Shown piece by piece: positions 7,942 to 16,200 of a DNA stretch of 17,769 bases. The notes beneath the pieces are model-generated. The model was not told the DNA's origin and made no database searches. It saw only the letters and a list, made by a program, of their open reading frames with translations. Source of the stretch: Nitrospira sp. ST-bin4 (GTDB lineage Bacteria; Nitrospirota; Nitrospiria; Nitrospirales; Nitrospiraceae); assembly GCA_002083565.1 (NCBI GenBank), contig MSXM01000014.1, positions 6,087 to 23,855 on the forward strand, in the 5' to 3' direction. Position 1 is the stretch's first letter, and the number at the start of each line of letters is the position of its first letter. Both the position numbers and the translations under genes were made by a program.

Positions 7942-7970
7942 ACCATACAGGATAAGGATCCTCACGTCAA
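7942..7970 (-). promoter_or_regulatory. Sigma70-type promoter for the RhlE helicase gene
   Basis: On the minus strand TTGACG (7970-7965, five of six consensus positions) and TATGGT (7947-7942, four of six) are 17 bases apart, the ideal spacing. Transcription would start near 7935, giving an untranslated leader of about 160 bases before the GTG at 7772. Long leaders are common in cold-shock and RNA-helicase mRNAs. This is the best promoter match in the window. Confidence 0.5.
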
Positions 7971-8288
7971 CTTGTCTTCAATAGTTTGAGCGGACCGGGC
8001 TATGTGCATGCCGCACACTGTGATTTCATCTCAACACGATACATACCCAATTGACACCTGCTCATCTGGACGTTTGACTCCCTCATGACGCACCTGTTAG
8101 GGTATTCATTCGCTCGACATATTGTCTTCTCCAGCACTCCTCATACCTATACTCCGTCCGTGAGTCTCTGTCGCAACACCGCTCTCTGACGCTCATCCAA
8201 CCATGGATGACACAGGCTGCTTTTCACACAAGTGAAATATCCCATTGCCAGCATTGGGTCAGAGCAGTCGTTTTCCTCCGTCAGGTAT
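7971..8288. other. Divergent intergenic stretch without a convincing gene
   Basis: No ORF here has a ribosome-binding site and coding character. A perfect -35-like TTGACA occurs on the plus strand at 8051-8056, but the best hexamer 17 bases on is only TTGACT (8074-8079). That hexamer could itself be a -35, with an extended -10-like TGTTAGGGT (8095-8103) 18 bases later. Either could start a plus-strand transcript toward the small ORF at 8331 and the RRM gene. Nothing else is recognised. Confidence 0.3.
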
Positions 8289-8304
8289 GTTCCTGGCTAG
8301 GAAC
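8289..8304 (+). promoter_or_regulatory. Perfect 6-bp hairpin just ahead of a small ORF
   Basis: GTTCCT (8289-8294) pairs with AGGAAC (8299-8304) around the loop GGCT. It lies 13 bases upstream of a strong ribosome-binding site AAGGAG (8318-8323). It could be a leader hairpin or a protein operator. The inverted repeat is clear; its role is not. Confidence 0.3.
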
Positions 8305-8330
8305 TCATGTTCGCAAAAAGGAGTCTTTCT

Positions 8331-8624
8331 ATGAATCTCTCTTCCGTTTGGAAAAGCCGCAAAAGAGGAAAGAAAACGTCCATCCGCAAACCGAAAATCC
8401 GGTGGCACTTGCTGGGGCTCACTGATCCCAAGTCAATCGACAGCACATCCTCCATCGAAACCATCCGGCGGGAAGTCTCTTCGCTGGCAAGATATAGCTT
8501 TGGGCCAAATACCCGCTTACGTTCCACGCCCGAGGCGAGCACGTCCTTGGGCAGAAACCACAAATCCTCCGGAACCAGAAGCAGGCGCCGCGGCGCTACT
8601 GAGCATACGCAGGACAGCGCGTGA
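8331..8624 (+). CDS. Doubtful small basic protein of unknown function (97 residues)
   Basis: I do not recognise this protein. The ATG at 8331 is favoured over the in-frame ATG at 8307 because AAGGAG (8318-8323) lies seven bases before 8331, one of the best ribosome-binding sites in the window. The product is very basic and serine-rich: an N-terminal Lys/Arg cluster (KSRKRGKK, then IRKPKIRW), a middle part that could be helical (SIETIRREVSSLARYSF), and an Arg/Ser-rich tail (GTRSRRRG). There is no signal peptide, membrane segment or Cys. The first 65 or so codons show mostly G/C third positions, as in neighbouring genes, while the tail looks less coding-like, so the end may be frameshifted or the whole ORF decayed. 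It could be a small nucleic-acid-binding protein, given the helicase and RRM genes nearby, but there is no domain evidence. Confidence 0.35.
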   Translation: MNLSSVWKSRKRGKKTSIRKPKIRWHLLGLTDPKSIDSTSSIETIRREVSSLARYSFGPNTRLRSTPEASTSLGRNHKSSGTRSRRRGATEHTQDSA

Positions 8625-8759
8625 CATGCGTCGGCTCTCCCAACGGGGAATACACGCAGTGCACGCATGTCGCCCCTTCAGAACTTCGCCCAATGATCCA
8701 CGCACAACTCTAAGTGTGGCAAGCTTCCCTGCATACGGGAGTGACGAGTGTCCTCGTCC

Positions 8760-8788
8760 TTGCCTATTTCGAACCTAGAGACTATCAA
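8760..8788 (+). promoter_or_regulatory. Candidate promoter for the RRM protein gene
   Basis: TTGCCT (8760-8765) and TATCAA (8783-8788) are 17 bases apart, each matching four of six consensus positions; the A/T-rich run continues as TAATCT. A perfect 6-bp inverted repeat, GACGAG (8743-8748) with CTCGTC (8753-8758), abuts the -35 box and could be an operator or the terminator of upstream transcription. The leader to the RRM start would be about 40 bases. Confidence 0.38.
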
Positions 8789-8836
8789 TAATCTTGTCAG
8801 TACAAGCACCTGCTTCACATAAGGAAATGATTGGCG

Positions 8837-9136
8837 ATGAGTAAACGCGTCTTGTACGTCGGCGGCCTTGCGGAGACCACTTCCGATCACCAACTCCGCG
8901 ACCTATTTGGAGCCTATGGCACGGTAGCTCGCGCCGTTATCACCCGACACAAATACAGTGGGAAATCAGCCGGCTATGGGTTTGTGGAAATGGGCTCCGG
9001 TGAACAAGCCTTAAACGCAGTCGTTGCTCTGGGAGGCGCACTGTTTGAAGGTAATCGTCTTCGACTCTACGTCACGCCCTACGTATCAACCGATTTGCAA
9101 ACCCAGTCAATACGTCGCAAGGATTCACACCGATAA
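8837..9136 (+). CDS. Single-domain RRM RNA-binding protein
   Basis: A 99-residue protein consisting of one RNA-recognition motif, a type of small bacterial RNA-binding protein often linked to cold or stress response. RNP2 is LYVGGL (6-11, aromatic Tyr7) and RNP1 is GYGFVEM (46-52, aromatics Tyr47 and Phe49), so the three main base-stacking residues are present. The usual basic first residue of RNP1 is replaced by Ala45 and the last aromatic by Met52. After the fold ends near residue 82 there is only a short tail without the glycine-rich region many bacterial RRM proteins carry. AAGGA (8821-8825) serves the ATG at 8837 with an 11-base spacer, or an in-frame TTG at 8831 with a 5-base spacer; I prefer ATG, which adds no atypical residues before the first strand. 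It is divergent from the RhlE helicase gene about 1 kb away. Confidence 0.9.
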   Translation: MSKRVLYVGGLAETTSDHQLRDLFGAYGTVARAVITRHKYSGKSAGYGFVEMGSGEQALNAVVALGGALFEGNRLRLYVTPYVSTDLQTQSIRRKDSHR

Positions 9137-9486
9137 ATCGCATCAACGTAGATCCGCTTATGACCTTATAGATGGATCGCACCGGGTAATCAGCATGCCG
9201 CGTTCAGCGGATGAAGCCATCTCCCGTGTCCCGTACACCGCTGCGGTCAAGGAAGGCGACCGCACGACGTTCCAAGCCTCTCGACCCGCCTTGATCTCTC
9301 CGCATTGCCTGAATGTGCAAGAAGCTGCCTCCAACTATGCCATCCGGCTCTATCCCCGCTCCACTGGAAAGATGAGAATCCCGCCGCACCGCAATTGGCC
9401 GAGCGTGCCTTCCAATTTTTCCGAGCCTGAGTCGCCACGTGTGCCCCCCCATGACATCGCGATCCCCGTGCACTCATGCTGCTCAC
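9137..9486. other. Intergenic stretch without a recognised gene
   Basis: A long open frame crosses this region on the plus strand (9024-9596), but it starts inside the RRM gene in another frame, has no ribosome-binding site, and is rich in Pro, Ser and His with no recognisable domain. Minus-strand frames here look equally non-coding. No clear T-tailed terminator follows the RRM gene. It may be relic DNA, given the decayed gene fragment directly to its right. Confidence 0.4.
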
Positions 9487-9639
9487 CTAAACCGAACCAA
9501 CACTCTTTTTTTCAGCAGACCCCGACCATCGCTTCAACCCGCCATCTCTTGCACCACGCATCAACAGCATCCCCTTATGCTCCGGGGCTCTCTTAAACAA
9601 CGTGGCATAACGGGGCGTATGGATTGTGGTCGTACCACT
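9487..9639 (-). pseudogene. Decayed C-terminal fragment of a paralogue of the neighbouring exported protein
   Basis: On the minus strand, starting 28 bases after the stop of the intact gene (9668-10069) and in a different frame, the translation SGTTTIHTPRY (9639-9607) matches SGETKINARRY (residues 84-94) of the intact protein. It continues ATLFKRAPEHKG--LM against ATLFKRDPEYQG--LM, with three residues (DQD or equivalent) missing. The frame then diverges and ends at TAG (9489-9487). There is no start codon, ribosome-binding site or N-terminal half, so it is the remnant of a tandem duplicate or of an older gene copy. The similarity is also visible at DNA level, for example around the ATLFKR codons. 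That it is a pseudogene is inferred from the missing 5' part. Confidence 0.65.
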
Positions 9640-9667
9640 TGTCGCGCACAAGCAAGCGGTTGTCGGC

Positions 9668-10069
9668 CTATTTCTTCTTCCCGCAAAGCTCTACTGTTGC
9701 TTCCACTTGATTATCCTTTGGGCTGACCATCAAAAACCTCCCCTGGTATTCGGGATCTCTCTTGAAAAGCGTGGCATAGTCCTGATCGTACCTGCGTGCG
9801 TTGATCTTAGTCTCTCCGCTCTTTCGGTCGTACGCTGTTTCAACGACAAATGGAGCAACGCTCTGTGTTCCATTAGTCCGAACGTCGCTTGCGACTCGCC
9901 AAAATAGCTTTTCAGGATCGAGCATCGCCCTAGGCACCCCCTGAGCAACAGAAGCACACAATCGCGTGCCTTTGGCCACTACGACATACTCGCCTTTATC
10001 CACGAATTGAGCGAAGCTTGATATTGGATACCCAATGATGCCTGCCAGAACCAGTACATAGACAAACAT
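9668..10069 (-). CDS. Small exported protein of unknown function
   Basis: I do not recognise the family. The chosen ATG (10069) gives 133 residues beginning with a short hydrophobic segment (VYVLVLAGIIGYPISSF) and a likely signal peptidase I site after Ala20 (SFA-Q), so the mature protein of about 113 residues should be periplasmic or secreted. A GAGGGG sequence lies just before this ATG. The frame stays open upstream to 10210, but that extension would bury the signal peptide and has no good ribosome-binding site. The mature part has exactly two cysteines, Cys38 and Cys129, which could form a disulfide joining the two ends of the domain. The middle (FVVETAYDRKSGETKINARRY) looks like a beta strand pair. 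It lies 230 bases beyond the glucan synthase gene on the same strand; no clear promoter or terminator is visible between them. A partial paralogue follows it. Confidence 0.75.
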   Translation of the reverse strand: MFVYVLVLAGIIGYPISSFAQFVDKGEYVVVAKGTRLCASVAQGVPRAMLDPEKLFWRVASDVRTNGTQSVAPFVVETAYDRKSGETKINARRYDQDYATLFKRDPEYQGRFLMVSPKDNQVEATVELCGKKK

Positions 10070-10299
10070 ATGCCCCTCGCTTTCATCGAGATCGTGAAAA
10101 GCCATGAGCCTGTGGCCAAGCGGCTTCATGGGGCAGGACATACCTCGTCCGCCTTCTGAGTCGAGCATTGCCGACAAGCTTCCTGCATGGCATGATCGAT
10201 TCCTTACCACTCATCTGCACACGAGCTAATCCCATGACAAAAGACCGGAACAGCTCTGCACGAGAACAATCCTTCGATGAATCTCCCTTCTTACGTGAA

Positions 10300-13200
10300 T
10301 TATCCGAGCACAACGCGGATGCGGTGTTTGCCGTCGATGACGAGCGGGATATTCGTATGGTCGATCGACACGTTGCCATCCACCTCCGTCAGCGTCACGC
10401 CGCGGCTTACATGGCGTGGATTGTCCACCGTGATGTCATAGACCGCCGAATGATACCGGAAACAAATCGAGTACCCAGGCCAGTGGCGCGGAACACAAGG
10501 ATCGAGGGAGAGCGTGGTACCGCGCAAGCGGAAACCGAGTATCCATTCCATACCACCCCGGTAAAGCCAACCCGCCGCACCGCTGTACCAGGTCCAGCCC
10601 CCGCGTCCAGCATGCGGCGGTTCAGCATACACGTCGCCGGCTACGACGTACGGCTCGACTTTGTAGCGCTGGACATTCGCTCGCGAGGAGACCCGATGAA
10701 CAGGATTCAGCATACGGAACAACTCGCCGGCCTTGTCCCCTTCACCCAGCGCCGCGAACGCCAGCACGGTCCACACGGCCGCATGTGTATATTGACCGCC
10801 GTTTTCTCGAATGCCTGGGACATAGCCTTTGATATACCCGGGATCCCTTGGCATCCGATCAAAGGGTGGCGTCAACAGACGGATCAGTCCATCCCGCCGG
10901 TTCACAAGATGCCGTTCCACTCCGGCCATGGCGCGCGCACCGCGGTCTGGATCTGCACCTCCGCTGATCACCCCCCAGGACTGCGCGATCGAATCGATGC
11001 GGCATTCCGGGTCTGCAGCAGAACCGAGTGGCATCCCATCATCGAAGTACGCGCGGAGGTACCATTCTCCGTCCCACCCGTCCCGCTCGATCGCGGCCTT
11101 CAACGCACTCACATGAAGCCGCCACCTTTCAGCGCGAACACGCTCACCGCGTTGAACCGCCACCTTGGCAAATTCCCAGAGCACTGTATGCAGAAACCAG
11201 CCGAGCCAGACACTTTCCCCCCTGCCATGCAGACCAACACGGTTCATCCCGTCATTCCAGTCTCCGGTGCCCATGAGCGGGAGGCCGTGGCTGCCGACCG
11301 CAAGGCTCCGGTCCAACGCGCGCGCGCAATGTTCAAAGAGAGTGGCCTGCGTCTGGGACACGCGTGGTTCAAAATAGGATTCATGCTGTCCCTCGGCCAA
11401 CGCCGGGCCTTCCAGAAAGGGCACCATTTCATCCAGCACGGTCATATCGCCTGTCACTTCCAGAAACTGAATCACCGCGTACGGTAACCAGATCAGATCG
11501 TCGGAAATGCGGGTCCGCACACCGCGCCCGGATGGAGGATGCCACCAATGCTGGACGTCTCCCTCGACAAACTGCCGCGCAGCCGCCCGCAACAGATGCT
11601 CACGCGTGACATCGCGCGCCACCACACTCAGGGCCATGACATCCTGAAGCTGGTCACGAAACCCATACGCACCGCTTAGCTGATAAAAGGCCGCGCGCGC
11701 CCAGACGCGGCACACCAGAGTCTGATAGAGCACCCACCCATTCAACAAGATGTCCATTGGCCGCTCAGGCGTACGAACCTGGACGACACCCAGCACGTCA
11801 TCCCACCGACGGATCACCTCTCCCAGGAGTGCGTTCACATCCGCACCGCGATAGCGCTTGATCAATAGACGAGCCTGCTCCCTCCCCGCTGTCTGACCGA
11901 TGAACCACACGATCTCCGCGCGTTCGCCCTCCTCCAATTCGATCGACAGCTGCAGCGCCGCACAGGGGTCGAGACCGGCGCCGATCCTGCCGGATAACGG
12001 CCCGCCCAGTTCAAGTGCCAGTGGATCCTCAAGAGTCCGATTGCGGCCCAGGAACTCCGCGCGATCACCGGTCCATGATGTGTGTTTTCCGGCAAGATCG
12101 GCAAACGCGATACGCCCCCCGAACTCGCCGCCCCACGCATTCCTCGCAAACAGCGCCCCGGTCTCGGGATCGATCTCCGTAACGATGTACGGATGGGAGT
12201 CACTCCGGTTACTCCCCAGGACCCACTCGGCATAGGCCGTAATAGAAAGATGCCGCGAACGACCGGACACGTTCTGCAGCGTGAGTCGCGAAATTTTGAT
12301 CGAGTCTTCGAGTGGGACGAATTGCAGCAATTCGGACAGGATACCGTGTGAACCATGATGAAACCTTGTATAGCCCTGCCCATGACAGGCGACATAGGGC
12401 GCCGGGTCATCGCGAATCGGCAAGGCCGTGGGACTCCACACTTCCTGTGACTGATCGTCGCGGATATAAAGCGTTTCCCCGGAGGGGTCAGTGACTGGAT
12501 CGTTCGACCAGGGCGTCAGCTGATTTTCGTGGCTGTTCAGCGACCATGTAAACCCGGAGCCGGACTCAGACACGAGAAACCCGAACGAGGGATTCGCAAT
12601 CACGTTGATCCATGGTCGCGGCGTACGCAGACCTTCAGCGAGAATGGTGACATACTCGCGCCCATCGTTCGCGAAACCACCCAGACCGTTGAACAATTCG
12701 AGCTCCTGCTCAGGTAACGGCACATCCATGCGTTTGCGGGCACGCCGTATGGGCCGGGGCGGGCGCGACGGACTGTGGCGGCGATGCAGTCGAGCCACCT
12801 GCTCCGCCAACGTGCCACGCCGGCTCAGCAGGACGACCCGGGCAACCTGCTGCATCAGTTTTTGATCTTGTGCCGAAAGAAGATCGGTCCGCAAAAGGTA
12901 AATATTGCCCCGTACCTCGCCAGTGTCCGGACAGAGACGCAACCGACTGCCGCGCACCAGCGACTCCAGCGAGCCTTGCAGATCCTGTTCGTAGGACGGC
13001 GGCTTCTCGTTCAGAATAATTACATCGGCCGATACTTGCCGCATCCGCCAGTATTCATGCGCCCGCAGCAACTGCCGGACAAGATCGACATCCTCCGCTC
13101 GATCGATACAAGCCAGCACGATGGGCAGATCCCCCGAGATGCCCTGCGCCCAGAGTGCCGCACGGTCCAGCGTGCTGTGAGCCAGTGTCTCTGAAGAAGG

Positions 13201-16200
13201 CCGCAGTGAGGCATCGACATATAACACGGCATTTGCCAATCGCTGGAACATCTGCGCTTCGTCGATCCCGATGCCGAGATGGTGCAGCTGGACTTGCGCC
13301 TGCGTCCAGGCCAGAGAGACCGCCCGCTCAAAGACTCTCGGGTCGCGATACTTGTCCGCCAAATCCAGCACCTGCTCGCGGGTGGGGCCGGCAATAGTCG
13401 AAAACACCAACCGCACGGTCCCCCCGGCGGGTACATGCAGAGTGCGGCGCAGGCTCAGCACCGGATCCAGGACCGACCCGACGGTATTCGAGAGGGGCCG
13501 CCGATCCATCATCGAGACCGCGGTACGGGCATGCTGCCCGCGCCCGAGAAACCGGGCGCGATCCGTTTCATATTGCAATGCGCCCACGGTGTCGCCTTCG
13601 ACCACCACCACCTGGGCCACCCACACCGACGTATCCTCATCCGACCGCCTGCGGCGTGTGGCGAGCAGCGCACCGATCTCCGGCACGAATTCCGTCTGCA
13701 CAAAGAGATTCCCGAAGGCCGGATGGGCCACATCGACGGCCTGTGGAGCCAGGGACAGCTCCGCATAGGAAGTGACTTCCAAATCGCGCGCCCCGGTCCC
13801 CAAGTTGGTGACGGACATGCGACGGACTTCAGCATCGTCTTCAGACGACACCACCACCTCGAGCGTCGTGCTCCAGTCGCCGTCCCGTCGGATAATCTCA
13901 GCCCTTTCTTCGGAGAAGGACACCTCATAGTCGTCGGCCTCGACCCCGCAGGGCTGATAGCCGGCCGACCATACCGTCCCGGTCTGCATGTCACGCAAAT
14001 ACATGTACGAGCCCCAGCAATCACGCGTCGCATCCTCCCGCCAGCGGGTCAGCGCAATATCCCGCCATCGGCTATATCCCGATCCGGCTGTAGTCAGCAT
14101 GACGGCATACCGGCCGTTGGACAACAGATGCGTCCTCGGAGCCTCCTCATGCGGCGTGGTAAACCGCCGCGTGACCGGCGGGATGAGATCGCGGACGTGG
14201 GCCGCGGCCGAGACTTCTTCTGCACGCGGTCGGGTCACCGGCACATCGCGCGGGGTCCGTTCCTGAAGCAGGAGTTCAGTGGCCCGGACCATCGGCTCCG
14301 CGTGGAACCGGTTCCTCATCACCCCGTCGTTGAGGACATTCGCAATAGCAACCAGCGACATGCCCTGATGGTGCGACATATAGGCCCGGACGACGGCCAC
14401 GTCTGTGCCTTCGGGTATCCGTGTCCCCGTGTAATCCAGCGCTTCATAGAACCCGTACGATCCCCTCCCTCCGGCCTCGGCAAGGCGACTGAAGCCCTGC
14501 GTGGCCGCGGCAGGATCGATCATGGCCGCGAGCGCAGTGGCATAGGGCGCGACGACCATATCCTCGATGAGACCGCGCTTGAGGCCAAGACCCGGCACAC
14601 CAAAGCTGGAATACTGGTACGTCAGGTTGAGATCGCGCGCATTGTAGGCCGACTCCGAGACGCCCCAGGGCACCCCGCGCTCTGCACCGTATTGAATCTG
14701 CCGACGGACGATCAGGGCATACGTCCGGCTCAGCAAACTGCCTGCCGGAAACCGCATCACCAACGCCGGCATGAGATATTCGAAGATGGAACCAGACCAG
14801 GAAATCAACGCCGAACCGTCTCCCACGGGCGTCAGGGCACGGCCCAAGTGAAACCAATGCGATGACGGGATATCTCCCTTGGCAATGGCGATAAAGCTCG
14901 CCAGTCTGGCTTCCGACGCCAGCAAATCGTAGCAGCTGGGATCCAGACTGTTCTCGGTCATGCGATAGCCGATCGACAGCAACTTGCGCGTCGAATCGAA
15001 GAGAAACGTGAAATCCATCGCGTGCACCATCTGCTCCGAAGTCTGCGCGATGGCCGCAAGACGGCGCGTGAGAGCGGCGATGTCCGCGGCTGATTGCCGC
15101 ACAGCATCAACCAACAGGGTGATTCGTGCCAAGGTGGACCAATCCTGTGAGGGACAACTGCGTAGCTGCTCCCGTAAGCACTCGAGTGCACAGAGCGCTT
15201 CCACGAACCGTTCGGGGGCGGCCGCTAGCGTGGGAATGGGATGGAAGAATGACGCGATGGCCGACCACTCCGGCGCCGGCCCGGACTGATGATCAAACAG
15301 GGCCACGAGGTCTTTCGGACCTAAGCGGACCCATGGGAACAACAGTTCCACGTCCCGGAGATGGCTCTCAACGCAGGCCCGAACCGCGTCAGCCCAGACG
15401 CGCAACTCCCCCTCCGGGCCTTCTGCACGCTCCTGAGAGAAGGCCTGCGCCATGTCCGCGACCGTACGGGCCGACGTGATCAGCTGACGAAACCGGCTTG
15501 TCCAGCCGAGGGCATCAGCTGGCCGCGACTGCAACCCCATGGCCAGCATCTCGACGGCCTGGCTCAACTGCTTCCGCGTTACCGTATGCGTTTGTCCCTG
15601 GTCTGGAATCTCTGCCAACGCCTCGCGTAACAAGCGAAAAGCATCGTCGATTCCAGCAAACAGATCCTCTTCGAGAGGGCATTGCTGAATCAACTCCCGG
15701 CATCCGTTGCCCAGCACCAACAGATGTCCGGCAAGATTTCCGCTATCCACGGAGGAGACATACCTGGGATCCAGCGGGTGAAGCGTACGAGTGTCGTACC
15801 AATTGTAGAAGTGCCCACGAAACAGCTCGAGACGGTTCATGGTCTCCAGTGTGGCTTCCAGTCGTTCGGTGGCGTCGAGAGTCCCCAGCCATCCTAGGTC
15901 ACGGGCAGCCAGCGTTGAAAGCAGATAGAGTCCGATATTGGTCGGTGACGTGCGATGGGCTACAACGGGTTTCGGGTCTTCTTGAAAGTTATCAGGCGGC
16001 AGCGCGTGGTCCTCGGGAGACACGAACGTTTCAAAGAACCGCCAGGTCCGGCGCGCAATTAATCGGAGCGTACGCGCATCGGACGGAGAAATCGGCCCGG
16101 CCCCCGTGAATTGAGACGGCAGGCTGACCCACCGTGCCACGGCAGGTGCTGATACCCAGAGTAGAACGAACGGGGCCGCTACAGCCCAGGACTCATAGCT

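Noticed and set aside
9503..9512. T-run as a rho-independent terminator for the RRM gene
   Set aside because: No stem-loop precedes the T-run on the plus strand, and it lies over 350 bases from the stop codon; it falls in the tail of the decayed gene fragment.
9024..9596. Plus-strand ORF of 190 codons starting inside the RRM gene
   Set aside because: It starts in another frame of the RRM gene, lacks a ribosome-binding site, shows no domain, and overlaps the minus-strand pseudogene fragment.
10070..10210. A 47-residue N-terminal extension of the small exported protein
   Set aside because: It would place the signal peptide internally; the extension has no ribosome-binding site and looks non-coding.
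10168..11487. Long plus-strand ORF (439 codons) opposite the 3' end of the glucan synthase gene
   Set aside because: It lies antisense to a clearly coding frame with catalytic GH94 motifs, has no ribosome-binding site or recognisable domain, and its Arg/Pro/His-rich composition is typical of antisense frames in GC-rich DNA.
13279..14865. Long plus-strand ORF (528 codons) opposite the GLAS/GH94 part of the glucan synthase gene
   Set aside because: Same reasons: antisense shadow of a well-supported gene, Arg/His/Pro-rich, no domain, no initiation signal.
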